In this document: one piece after another, positions 29,042-36,819 of the stretch | How positions within the stretch are numbered: the first letter of the stretch is position 1 | Layout of the letters: the number at the start of each line of letters is the position of its first letter | NCBI GenBank assembly: GCA_963602355.1 | Contig: CAVCIU010000003.1 | Location: 1 to 59,157, forward strand | Reading direction: 5' to 3' | Length of the DNA stretch: 59,157 bases | Source of the DNA: UBA791 sp963602355 | GTDB taxonomy: Bacteria > Cyanobacteriota > Vampirovibrionia > Gastranaerophilales > Gastranaerophilaceae | Notes under the pieces: model-generated | Told to the model about the DNA's origin: nothing | Database searches by the model: none | What the model saw: the letters and a program-made list of their open reading frames with translations, nothing else | Made by a program: the position numbers and the translations under genes

Positions 29042-29139
29042 ATCTCTCACCTATTAGTACTACTGGTTAAATTATACCAAGTAAAGATTGATTGTAAAGT
29101 AATTTTAAATTTTATGGTAACATGGTGTTGGTTTAAATT

Positions 29140-30165
29140 ATGGAAAAAATATTAGAAAACGCAAAAGCTACACATAATCTTTCAAAAAAAGAACTCGTAC
29201 AAATACTTTCCGATGAAAGCATTAACGACGTTCTTTTCAAAACAGCCGATGAAGTTAGAAAAGAACATGTTAGGGACGAAGTTCATCTTAGAGGTTTAAT
29301 CGAATTTTCAAACATCTGCAAATGCAATTGCAAATATTGCGGACTTAGAAAAGATAATCCAGAACTTGAAAGATACAGACTTTCTATTGAAGAAGCTTAC
29401 GACTTTGCAAAAAAGGCTAAAGAATACGGCTACAAAACAGTTGTTCTGCAATCGGGCGAGGATTCATATTATTCCGTAGAAAGACTTGTTAAACTTTTAC
29501 AAGACATAAAAAAACTTGACCTTGCTATAACCCTAAGCATTGGGGAACGTTCTTTTGAAGAATACAAAGCTTTTAAAGAGGCTGGCGCTGACAGATATTT
29601 AATTAGAATTGAAACAACAGACAAAGAATTATACAAAAAAATGCACCCAAACATGAGTTTTGAAAACCGTGTTAGATGCCTAAAAGATTTAAAAACATTG
29701 GGTTACGAAGTAGGAACAGGTTGTCTTGTAGGATTACCTGAACAATCAATTGAATCCTTAGCAAATGACATTCTTTTCTTCAAAGAAATTGATGCAGACA
29801 TGATTGGAATAGGACCATTCATTCCAAACCAAAACACACCACTTAAAGATGCAAATGGCGGAACTTTTGAAATGGCTCTAAAAGTCATGGCTCTAACAAG
29901 AATACTTTTACCAACAATAAATATTCCCGCTACAACAGCCATGGAAACACTAAACCCAAACGGAAGATTAATAGCACTTCAATCAGGTGCAAACGTTGTA
30001 ATGCCAAACGTTACAGAAGGCGATTACAGAAGAAAATACGAAATTTACCCAGGAAAAATTTGTGTTGGCGATACTCCAGCACATTGCAGAGGCTGTATTT
30101 CTGCAAAAATCCAATCAATCGGTAGAACCGTTTCAACAGGTTACGGATTTAGAATTAGAAAATAG
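29140..30165 (+). CDS. hydE: [FeFe]-hydrogenase maturation radical SAM protein HydE
   Basis: 341 residues. The 4Fe-4S/SAM motif C60-x3-C64-x2-C67 sits in IEFSNICKCNCKYCGLRKDN, which matches HydE rather than biotin synthase or PylB. YKTVVLQSGEDSYYSVERLV and the C-terminal SIGRTVSTGYGFRIRK are also HydE-like. HydE helps build the dithiomethylamine-bridged diiron site of [FeFe]-hydrogenase, together with HydF and HydG, and implies H2 metabolism in an anaerobe. The hydrogenase, HydF and HydG are not in this window, so the maturase genes are scattered. The stop codon runs directly into a dispersed repeat, followed by a strong terminator. Confidence 0.88.
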   Translation: MEKILENAKATHNLSKKELVQILSDESINDVLFKTADEVRKEHVRDEVHLRGLIEFSNICKCNCKYCGLRKDNPELERYRLSIEEAYDFAKKAKEYGYKTVVLQSGEDSYYSVERLVKLLQDIKKLDLAITLSIGERSFEEYKAFKEAGADRYLIRIETTDKELYKKMHPNMSFENRVRCLKDLKTLGYEVGTGCLVGLPEQSIESLANDILFFKEIDADMIGIGPFIPNQNTPLKDANGGTFEMALKVMALTRILLPTINIPATTAMETLNPNGRLIALQSGANVVMPNVTEGDYRRKYEIYPGKICVGDTPAHCRGCISAKIQSIGRTVSTGYGFRIRK

Positions 30166-30267
30166 TGAATGGTGAATAGTGAGTAGATTTTTGTCATTGC
30201 GAACAAAGTGAAAAAAGAAGAAAACTCAACGAGATTGCTTCGTCATTTCATTCCTCGCAATGACGAT
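30164..30267. repeat. Dispersed repeat copy with GTCATTGCGA ends
   Basis: It begins at the hydE stop codon with GTGAATGGTGAATAGTGAG, then TTGTCATTGCGAAC, and closes with the inverse CTCGCAATGACG (near 30254-30265). The inverted ends could fold into a long imperfect hairpin. Related pieces occur at 25313, 36820, 37168, 37426 and 40896. A non-coding mobile-repeat family is the likely explanation. Confidence 0.65.
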
Positions 30268-30297
30268 AAAAGAAAGTGCTATTCAGCACATGCAAAC

Positions 30298-30334
30298 AAA
30301 AAGAGGGCGAAGCCATCGGCTTCGCCCTCTTTTT
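30298..30334. terminator. Strong bidirectional terminator between hydE and the accessory cluster
   Basis: A 17-bp perfect GC-rich stem (30298-30314 with 30318-30334) and a 3-nt ATC loop, A-run on the left and T-run on the right. It serves hydE on the plus strand and the convergent cluster gene ending at 30347. Confidence 0.9.
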
Positions 30335-30346
30335 GTTCAAACTTTA

Positions 30347-30667
30347 TTAGTAAGATACAGAACCTACGTTGTTTTGGAACATTTTTTGTGCTGACTTAAA
30401 TTCAGTTTCAACCAATGCTAATTTTGATTGGTAAGCCAACATTTGTTGATCCAATTTCTTTTCCAACATCTGTAACTTTTCTCTACGTGCTTCCATTTGT
30501 TTTACAACAGGGCTATTTGGATCTAAATCAGTACCTGCTGAAACTAATTCAGAAGTTTGCGAAGTCAAATCCATTTTTGCTTTTGAAACCAATTGGATTT
30601 TATATTCTAAATCCAACTTTTGTGCGTTCAAGTAGCACATTCTCATATTTGCTGTTAGTAAACCCAT
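30347..30667 (-). CDS. Minimal member of the MG-x6-R helical protein family
   Basis: 106 residues, almost all helical or coiled-coil, with no signal peptide. Its first 41 residues align without a gap to the three large proteins encoded further up the cluster: shared with the 431-residue protein are M1, G2, R9, K17, E21, Y22, Q25, A30, L34, Q37, E40 and L41. The C-terminal half (LEKKLDQQMLAYQSKLALVE) resembles the C-terminal helix of the same proteins. It therefore has the two helical ends without the variable middle. Helical ends that pair are a feature of flagellar rod, hook and T3SS needle proteins, but no family is identified. Its start lies 11 nt after the stop of the next gene, with an AAGGA ribosome site. 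Confidence 0.6.
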   Translation of the reverse strand: MGLLTANMRMCYLNAQKLDLEYKIQLVSKAKMDLTSQTSELVSAGTDLDPNSPVVKQMEARREKLQMLEKKLDQQMLAYQSKLALVETEFKSAQKMFQNNVGSVSY

Positions 30668-30678
30668 TTTCGTTTTCC

Positions 30679-30948
30679 TTATCTAGTTTCGTTAAGATTC
30701 TTACCTTTTAAGAATGCGTGTTGATTGTTTTCTGCAATCAATGATTCCATTCTGTTCAATTGATGACGGTGATAATTCAATCTATATTGAGCCATCTTCA
30801 ACTTCTTCTTTACAGTCAATGCTTCCTTTAAAGCCTGTATCAAGTCTCCGAAGATTGCTTGTACGAAGTTTGTCTTGCTTATAAAGTTTTTAGCATATCC
30901 TAAAAAGTTTTTGAATCTTCTAAGGTCAGTTTGTAAAGCTTCAAGCAT
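30679..30948 (-). CDS. Small basic helical protein, unknown
   Basis: 89 residues, basic and probably helical (MLEALQTDLRRFKNFLGYAK; KKKLKMAQYRLNYHRHQLNR). No signal peptide or membrane segment. It has a clear AAGGA ribosome site and lies 11 nt from the 106-residue gene, so the two form a unit. A small basic helical partner encoded next to possible export substrates could be a chaperone or a structural subunit; this is only a suggestion. Confidence 0.5.
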   Translation of the reverse strand: MLEALQTDLRRFKNFLGYAKNFISKTNFVQAIFGDLIQALKEALTVKKKLKMAQYRLNYHRHQLNRMESLIAENNQHAFLKGKNLNETR

Positions 30949-30967
30949 TGTTCATTCCTTTTCACTT

Positions 30968-30984
30968 TAGTAGACCTTCTACTA
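30968..30984. promoter_or_regulatory. Perfect palindrome upstream of the 89/106-residue gene pair
   Basis: TAGTAGA-CCT-TCTACTA, 7-bp arms, lies 20 nt before the ATG at 30948. Just upstream, two AACATGTC boxes occur (30992 and 31034). The spacing relative to the gene fits an operator or a 5' leader hairpin. Confidence 0.35.
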
Positions 30985-31045
30985 TATTAAAAACATGTCA
31001 AACTTAATAATTGCTTGTTTTTTAACCTCAGTTAACATGTCTTAA

Positions 31046-31264
31046 TCATGTGCAGTCTACTTTATCTCCGGTTACACTCAAAAAGAATACATCTCTTTTC
31101 GTCTCCGTATACTTTATCGGCATAGATTTTTTAAACTTTAGGTCTTGAGGGATAAATTTATACAAATTGTAATAAAACTTTACACAATTCGCTAAAGTTC
31201 TTACTATAACGTTGTTTACAAAAATGTTATTTAATATAACTCTTATTAAAGTTCGTAGTATCAT
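31046..31264 (-). CDS. Possible 72-residue protein, doubtful
   Basis: An open frame of 72 codons begins 8 nt after the stop of the 284-residue gene, with a GGTGAA stretch before its ATG. The product is basic, with a hydrophobic start (LIRVILNNIFVNNVIVRTL), and resembles nothing known to me. The location and possible ribosome site favour a gene. The odd composition and the lack of any recognisable domain argue against one. If it is not a gene, 30949-31272 is a leader region of about 320 nt with AACATG boxes and a palindrome. Confidence 0.3.
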   Translation of the reverse strand: MILRTLIRVILNNIFVNNVIVRTLANCVKFYYNLYKFIPQDLKFKKSMPIKYTETKRDVFFLSVTGDKVDCT

Positions 31265-31272
31265 TTCACCAA

Positions 31273-32127
31273 CTATAAGTTTTGAATTGCCTTAGAATCA
31301 GAATCGATAGATTCTTTAAGCATTTTTCTTACAATTTCACCTTGTGTATCAAGCATTTTACAAACTGTTTCAATGTTTCTAACCTTGTTTGAAAGGATAG
31401 TATCAGCATTTGCCAAGATATTACTTGAAACACTTTGATATGCAGATAACGCAGCAGAAGAAGTACCTTGCATTAAGTTACCCATTACAACGGCAGGTAA
31501 ACCATATTCACCTAAATAAGGCGCAGCAGCAGTCAAAATACCACCCCAACCAGAAACTAATCCGGCTAAAGGCATGACAACATTTTGGAAACCTAAACCG
31601 TAGCCATTTGCTCTACCTACACCGTATGCAACAGAACTTGCAACGTCAGCAATACCACCAACACTACTTGCACCACCTGTTGCAGTACCAGAATTTGCCA
31701 TTGAACCTATTCCAGAAATCAATGAGCCTATACTAGATACACCAGCAGCACCACCAGTCGCAGTTCCAGAGCCTAAGCCCCAGCTTACTGGTGCGGCACC
31801 ACTTGGAAATCCTGAATAATTATACAAGTTTGAAACACCAAAAGAAGATGTTGAACCACTTGAAGAAGGTGTCCAATATGACGTACCAGGAATGTTCATA
31901 GAACTTGTACCGCCCATTGTTGTCATGAATGCTGACGGTGCAAATAAACTTGCTAATTGGTATAAAAAGCCACCAGCTTGTTCAAAGCCGGTACCGGCAC
32001 CAACTGAACCAGAAACAGTCAAGTCTCTAAGTCGGTCGTATGTTTCGTACAACTGACATTTTGCATCGCCTGATGCTGTTCCAAATCGGTTTGCTATTAC
32101 TAACAAGCTATCGTTCTTGTAAGACAT
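31273..32127 (-). CDS. Gly/Ser/Ala-rich protein, possibly secreted, unknown
   Basis: 284 residues. The middle (about 40-210) is very rich in Gly, Ser, Ala and Thr, with near-repeats such as SGTATGGAAGVSSIGSLISG and SGTATGGASSVGGIADVASS. The C-terminal 60 residues are helical (ILANADTILSNKVRNIETVC; KMLKESIDSDSKAIQNL). No cleavable signal peptide is seen. A small-residue, mildly hydrophobic centre with a helical tail is found in T3SS translocators and in some filament or coat proteins, but there is no match to a known family. It sits in the cluster of MG-x6-R family genes on the same strand. Confidence 0.55.
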   Translation of the reverse strand: MSYKNDSLLVIANRFGTASGDAKCQLYETYDRLRDLTVSGSVGAGTGFEQAGGFLYQLASLFAPSAFMTTMGGTSSMNIPGTSYWTPSSSGSTSSFGVSNLYNYSGFPSGAAPVSWGLGSGTATGGAAGVSSIGSLISGIGSMANSGTATGGASSVGGIADVASSVAYGVGRANGYGLGFQNVVMPLAGLVSGWGGILTAAAPYLGEYGLPAVVMGNLMQGTSSAALSAYQSVSSNILANADTILSNKVRNIETVCKMLDTQGEIVRKMLKESIDSDSKAIQNL

Positions 32128-32209
32128 TTCTCTAGTTTCTTTCTTTGTGTGTTTACGTACGTTCTTTTCATGCTACTACTTTGATAAATAACATGATTAT
32201 ATATTACAC

Positions 32210-32241
32210 ATTATATTTAATTTTTTTATTTTTTTTGTCAA
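32210..32241 (-). promoter_or_regulatory. Candidate sigma-70-type promoter for the 284-residue gene
   Basis: On the minus strand a perfect TTGACA (32236-32241) and a perfect TATAAT (32210-32215) face the gene starting at 32127. The spacer is 20 nt, longer than the usual 17, so activity may need help or the pair may be coincidental in this AT-rich gap. AACATG boxes at 32190, 32281 and 32291 flank it. Confidence 0.35.
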
Positions 32242-32323
32242 CCAAATGTATGATATTTTAAGGATTTTTACGATATTTTTAACATGATTTAACATGCCAG
32301 AAATACGCAATTTCGCGTATGCA

Positions 32324-32357
32324 AAGGAGCCGGTGCAACCTCGTGCACCGGCTCCTT
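32324..32357. terminator. GC-rich hairpin after the 431-residue gene
   Basis: A 14-bp perfect stem (32324-32337 with 32344-32357) with loop ACCTCG, 29 nt past the minus-strand stop at 32386. The T-run is weak on the minus strand and better on the plus strand. It separates the 431-residue gene from the promoter region of the 284-residue gene. Confidence 0.65.
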
Positions 32358-32385
32358 ATTTGCCTTTTTATGTTTCGTCTATTTA

Positions 32386-33681
32386 CTAGCCGTTGAATGT
32401 CTTGAATGTATCTTCTACGTTCTTATCCATTACTTTCTTAACGGCTTCCATTTCTGTTTGCAATGCATTATGTTCTGTATCTAGCTGTTTCAATCTCAAC
32501 TCAAGAGTTCTATCTTGTTGTTGAATGATTGATGTTTTTGCGTTGATATCAGCATTTGTTTTTTCGTATTGTTGAGTTTCATAATAATACTGGTTCATTG
32601 CTTGGTTATAAGCTTCTTCATTTGTCTTTGTTTCAGTATTCAAAGTGAAAGTTGTATTATAGTCTTTCAATTTGATTGATGAATAACGACCAGTACCAGA
32701 AGCATCGTCCATTAACGCGTAGCTTGAACGTACAATTTCTGTATCAACTTGAGAAGTATAGTATTGCTTTAATGGGTCTTGTCTATCTAGTTGACTTATT
32801 TCGCCAGAATTACCCAATGTAGAATTTATACAATCTTGTAATTCTTCTTCTGTACAATAATAAGTTGTACCATTTTTAACAAATGTATAAACCGGATCAC
32901 CATTTTTAATAGCCTCAGCAATTTTTGTTCCTGGGTTATCTTCTGCAATCTTCAATAATGCTGCTTCAGTATTTGGATCTTCCGCTTTTGCTTTGTCAGA
33001 TCTATCAACCAATGTTGCAGTAGTATTACCTAACTTATATGATGATGCAGTTACACCTGTTTGCATACTTTTACCAGTAATATTTGTTGTGCCTGTTAAT
33101 TCTGCACCAACGTAGAAATTACCTTCGCCAGCAGAATAGATTTTATCATTGTCGTTGATTGTAACACCTGCAGCTAGAAGTTTTGCTTTTGCAGCAGCAA
33201 TTTCATTTTTATCTGTTAATTCTGTTAACGTTTGAGTATTCCCATCTGCATCGTTCCATGTGTAATGAGCAGGAACATCTTGAGTTGCTGCCACATACGT
33301 AAATGTTTGACTAGCCATTTCAGTAACTGATACATCACCATACTTAACTTGTGGGTTAGTGTTTGTATTTTCGATACCTTTAATTTCTTTTTCGTAGTAT
33401 TTATATTTAACAGCATAGTTGTATCCGTCTTCTTCATCAGTTGGAACCATGTCTGTGATTTCAAAATCGTTTTGACCATCTGAGAAAGAATATTGTGTAG
33501 ATACATAATCTTCTTGATTTGGAACTACAGGAACAGATAGACCTAACATCTGATTCCATAATTCAGCACTCTGATTACCCAAGGCTGTTCTTGCTTGGTT
33601 AATCTGTTGACCTTGATATTCGCAATTTGATTTTCTTGCAGCAAGACCTAGATATCTCGCTTGTGAAGCTGCCATTCCCAT
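32386..33681 (-). CDS. Helix-variable-helix protein, paralogue 1 of MG-x6-R family
   Basis: 431 residues, no signal peptide. The N-terminal block (1-60) has MGMAASQARYLGLAARKSN, then EYQGQQINQARTAL and QYSFSDGQNDFEI. The middle is variable, with one recurring module (about 230-285: NPGTKIAEAIKNGDPVYTFV, KNGTTYYCTEEEL). The last 75 residues form a Gln/Glu-rich coiled coil ending DRTLELRLKQLDTEHNALQ and NVEDTFKTFNG. Ends conserved with a variable centre is the design of flagellin/hook-type and T3SS substrates, whose helical ends pack together while the centre is exposed; that reading is inference. A strong AAAGGAG ribosome site precedes the ATG. Nearly the same ends occur in the next gene. Confidence 0.7.
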   Translation of the reverse strand: MGMAASQARYLGLAARKSNCEYQGQQINQARTALGNQSAELWNQMLGLSVPVVPNQEDYVSTQYSFSDGQNDFEITDMVPTDEEDGYNYAVKYKYYEKEIKGIENTNTNPQVKYGDVSVTEMASQTFTYVAATQDVPAHYTWNDADGNTQTLTELTDKNEIAAAKAKLLAAGVTINDNDKIYSAGEGNFYVGAELTGTTNITGKSMQTGVTASSYKLGNTTATLVDRSDKAKAEDPNTEAALLKIAEDNPGTKIAEAIKNGDPVYTFVKNGTTYYCTEEELQDCINSTLGNSGEISQLDRQDPLKQYYTSQVDTEIVRSSYALMDDASGTGRYSSIKLKDYNTTFTLNTETKTNEEAYNQAMNQYYYETQQYEKTNADINAKTSIIQQQDRTLELRLKQLDTEHNALQTEMEAVKKVMDKNVEDTFKTFNG

Positions 33682-33872
33682 GACTTTTTCTCCTTTTTAT
33701 AATGTATTACTATTTATATCTGTCTGCGAATAAAGCAAAATATAAAATTAAGTACATAAAGTTCTTAAATTTACATTAGCAATTCTAATTAGAGTTTTAC
33801 TCAATTTGGACTTTTTGACTAATTCAATATTTTGCTTATTCGCCTTTTGTGTTTCCTTTCTTGCCCGTGAAG

Positions 33873-33899
33873 TCATGCTAAGCAGTCTGCCTAGCATGA
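33873..33899. terminator. Hairpin in the gap between paralogues 1 and 2
   Basis: TCATGCTA pairs with TAGCATGA (33873-33880 with 33892-33899), extended inward by GCAG/CTGC after one mismatch. It lies 45 nt past the stop of the 481-residue gene. T-runs are poor on the minus strand, so it may slow or end transcription or stabilise the 3' end of the mRNA. Confidence 0.4.
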
Positions 33900-33943
33900 T
33901 TTTCACTTTTAGTATTAACTTGTAAATTTTAGATACTATATTA

Positions 33944-35389
33944 CTAACCGTTAAATGTTTTGAATGTATCTTCAACGTTTTTAGTAATAACTTTCTTAAC
34001 GGCTTCCATTTCGGTTTGAAGTGCGTTATGTTCTGTATCTAATTGTTTCAATCTCAATTCAAGAGTTCTATCTTGTTGTTGAATAATTGATGTTTTTGCA
34101 TTGATATCAGCATTTTTCTTGTTATACACTTGTGTATCGTAATAGTACTGATTCATTGCTTGGTTGTAAGCTTCTTCATTAGTAGCTGTTTCTGTTTGTA
34201 ATGTGAAAGCTGTACTGTAGTTTTTCAATTTAACAGAAGAAAAACGACCTGTACCAGAAGCATCGTCCATTAATGCTCTTGCCGTCATAACTTTTTCTTC
34301 TTTTTGTTGCATTGTATAGTATTGTTTTAATGGATCTTGCTTATCGATAGCACTTACTTCGGTAAAGTTATTTTCTGCAAATGATTTTCTTGAAGCTTCT
34401 AATTCTGTTTTTGTTGCATAATACACAGTACCATTTTTAGTGTAAGTATAAATTTGACCTATTGCATCATTCCAAGTTGTATCATTTGGATATTGCGAAA
34501 CCGTACCATTATATGCAGCTTCAATTGCAGCAGCCATTGTTGTACCTGGGTTATCTTGTGCAATCTTTAATAATGCAGCTGCTAAGTTTGGATCTTTTTG
34601 AACATCTGCAACTGTTAAAGCTGTTGCTTTTGAGTTACCTACATAATAATTACTTGCTGTTGTACCAGGATTACGATACAAATTGCTGAAAGAACTTGCC
34701 AATAATTCTGCTTCTGAAGTTGCACTTGTATAATAAGTTTTACCATTAATAGTATATTTACCAACTGAAGTTTGACCTTCTGGAACAACACCTTTCTTAC
34801 AAAGTGCTTCCCATTCCTCATCTTTTTGAGAAACAGTTGTAAAATCAATGCTATCAACAGATGTTCCACCTAAAGAACTCCATTCAGCTGGATCTGAACC
34901 ATCTTTTAAATACTCTAAAGTGTATTTACCGTCAGCACCTTTTGTTATACGAGCATTAGAATAATTGCTAGTAACTGCAAGACCAGTATCTGGATCAGTT
35001 GATGTAACTGATCTAGGTAAATCATCTGAAATATAATAATTAACATCAGCATGCACTTGAGGGTTTGTGTTTGCAACTTCAATACCGTTTACTGTATCTT
35101 CATAGTAACGATATTTTACAGTGTAGTTGTAACCGTCTTCTTCATCAGAAGGAACCATATCAAAGATTTCATAAGAGTTTTGACCGTCAGAGAAAGAGTA
35201 TTGAGTTTTTGTATAATTTGTTTGGTCTGGAACAGTAGGAACAGACAAGCCCAACATTTGGTTCCAAAGCTCTGCACTTTGGTTTGCTAATGCTGTTCTT
35301 GCTTGGTTGATTTGTTGACCTTGATATTCACAGTTTGTCTTTCTTGCTGCAAGCCCTAAATATCTTGCCTGTGAAGCTGCCATTCCCAT
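33944..35389 (-). CDS. Helix-variable-helix protein, paralogue 2 of MG-x6-R family
   Basis: 481 residues, the longest family member here. The first 60 residues and last 80 are close to identical with paralogue 1 (for example MGMAASQARYLGLAARKTN; DDASGTGRFSSVKLKNYST; DRTLELRLKQLDTEHNALQ). The middle carries about 50 extra residues, including SVTSTDPDTGLAVTSNYSNA, and the shared module YTYTKNGTVYYATKTELE. No signal peptide, no Cys-rich region, no known domain. A GAAAGGA ribosome site precedes the ATG. The gap to the upstream paralogue is only 67 nt, so paralogues 2 and 3 are probably co-transcribed. Function unknown; an exported filament or surface protein is a working idea. Confidence 0.7.
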   Translation of the reverse strand: MGMAASQARYLGLAARKTNCEYQGQQINQARTALANQSAELWNQMLGLSVPTVPDQTNYTKTQYSFSDGQNSYEIFDMVPSDEEDGYNYTVKYRYYEDTVNGIEVANTNPQVHADVNYYISDDLPRSVTSTDPDTGLAVTSNYSNARITKGADGKYTLEYLKDGSDPAEWSSLGGTSVDSIDFTTVSQKDEEWEALCKKGVVPEGQTSVGKYTINGKTYYTSATSEAELLASSFSNLYRNPGTTASNYYVGNSKATALTVADVQKDPNLAAALLKIAQDNPGTTMAAAIEAAYNGTVSQYPNDTTWNDAIGQIYTYTKNGTVYYATKTELEASRKSFAENNFTEVSAIDKQDPLKQYYTMQQKEEKVMTARALMDDASGTGRFSSVKLKNYSTAFTLQTETATNEEAYNQAMNQYYYDTQVYNKKNADINAKTSIIQQQDRTLELRLKQLDTEHNALQTEMEAVKKVITKNVEDTFKTFNG

Positions 35390-35456
35390 AATATCTGTCC
35401 TTTCTCTTTTCTCTCTCTTCTTTCGTCGTGCTTATTTAATTATTTGTTCTATTATC

Positions 35457-36626
35457 CTATTGATATGTCTTGAATACTTCGTCAACTTTCTTTTCCATAA
35501 TCTTTTTGATTGTTTCAATTTCGTTTTGGAGAGAAGTTCTTTCTGTATCCAATGTTTTTAACCTTAACTCTAAAGTTCTATCTTGTTCTTGAATTTTTTG
35601 TCTACTATTTTCAATTTCGTTTACTCTATCGTCGTAGGCTTGTTTTTCTTGGTTGTATTGAACCATTGCGGCATTATATGCAGTATTATCAGTTGTAGAT
35701 TCAGCATGTAATGAAAATTCTGAGTTGCTGAAATCTGCCAATGATATTGAGCGATATCTGCCTGTAGAATTTGAATCAACTATTGCATCACAAGTTTTCA
35801 AAATTTCTTCTTGTACAAATTTTGTTGAATATTGTTGTAAAGCTTGTTGATTTTCTGTATTTTTTGATGAACTAATACAAGCTTCCAAATCTTCTATGCA
35901 TGAATATTGAATAGTTCCATTTTTAGAATATGTGTATATTGTTTCTCCGTTATTGATAGCTTTTGCAATGTTGCTATCAGGGAATTGTTCTGCAATTCTC
36001 TTTAACGCAGCTTCAACCTCTACATCATCTCTGTCTGCTTCTTGAGCTGTTGTAGCACCAACCATGAAACCTGCTTGTGGCAATGATCCATCTACATAAG
36101 TTGTATTACCTTGCTCATCAGTTTTTGCCTTAATAATGCCAGCATCTGTCAATGCTTGTTTTGTATCATCATCTAAGTCATCTAAACTTTGAACGATTTG
36201 TTTTTCACCATTAATTGTTACTAGATATGCACCACTTGGTAATTTTTGAATTGTTGTACCTGTTTTTTCATCAGTTGCACCAGTTCTTTGAACTTGTGGG
36301 TCTTGGTTTTCGTAATTTTTACCAATTGCTGTATCTTGATAATATTTATAAGTAACTTTTGAATTATATTTTCCGTTTGAACTTGATTTATCAATATCAA
36401 CGATCTCATAATCGTTATAACCATCATTAAATGAATATTGATCAGTAGAATAATCAGTAATATCTGGTGCTGTTGGCACTTTCATTTGATAATATTCTTG
36501 CCATAGTCTTGAAGCTTCGTTAGATAACGCAGTTCTGGCTTGGTTAATTTGCTGACCTTGCCATTCGGTATTAGTTTTCTTTGAGCCTATTCCTAGCAAT
36601 CTCGCTTGTGATGAAGCTAATCCCAT
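35457..36626 (-). CDS. Helix-variable-helix protein, paralogue 3 of MG-x6-R family
   Basis: 389 residues and the most divergent of the three large paralogues. It opens MGLASSQARLLGIGSKKTN, then EWQGQQINQARTAL, and QYSFNDGYNDYEIVDI. The shared middle module is AKAINNGETIYTYSKNGTIQ. The C-terminal coiled coil has EQDRTLELRLKTLDTERTSL and ends KKVDEVFKTYQ. Being first in the cluster on this strand, it has the long upstream region with AACATG boxes and is the likely head of a transcript with paralogue 2. A GAAAGGA ribosome site is present. Function unknown. Confidence 0.7.
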   Translation of the reverse strand: MGLASSQARLLGIGSKKTNTEWQGQQINQARTALSNEASRLWQEYYQMKVPTAPDITDYSTDQYSFNDGYNDYEIVDIDKSSSNGKYNSKVTYKYYQDTAIGKNYENQDPQVQRTGATDEKTGTTIQKLPSGAYLVTINGEKQIVQSLDDLDDDTKQALTDAGIIKAKTDEQGNTTYVDGSLPQAGFMVGATTAQEADRDDVEVEAALKRIAEQFPDSNIAKAINNGETIYTYSKNGTIQYSCIEDLEACISSSKNTENQQALQQYSTKFVQEEILKTCDAIVDSNSTGRYRSISLADFSNSEFSLHAESTTDNTAYNAAMVQYNQEKQAYDDRVNEIENSRQKIQEQDRTLELRLKTLDTERTSLQNEIETIKKIMEKKVDEVFKTYQ

Positions 36627-36815
36627 TGCTTTTATCCTTTCTGTTCAACTATCTTATTTTTCTTTTAATTCTTTTTTATGCAAAGTCAACATGTCGACTT
36701 CTACATGTAATCTAATATTACGTCATGTTTACATAAATTTACATACAAATATCGTAAATATCATCTACATAGTTTAGCGATTTTTTATTCATTTCATCTA
36801 TATGTAGGAAATTAG
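36627..36815 (-). promoter_or_regulatory. Upstream regulatory region of the MG-x6-R gene cluster
   Basis: AT-rich, gene-free stretch before paralogue 3. It holds AACATG at 36688-36693 (inside GTCAACATGTCGAC, an imperfect palindrome), ACATGT at about 36703, and CATGTT at 36724-36729, the last on the other strand, plus GATATTTACGATATTTG on the minus strand. A similar sequence, GATTTTTACGATATTT, lies near 32263-32278 beside two more AACATG boxes. The repeated words suggest one regulator acting on the cluster. Confidence 0.35.
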
Positions 36816-36819
36816 TAAA

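Noticed and set aside
33748..33975. A 75-codon minus-strand frame between paralogues 1 and 2
   Set aside because: It overlaps the end of paralogue 2 out of frame, has no ribosome site, and its composition is that of translated AT-rich non-coding sequence.
30347..36626. Prophage or insertion sequence
   Set aside because: No integrase, transposase, terminase, capsid or tail gene is recognisable, and no flanking direct repeats were seen around the cluster.
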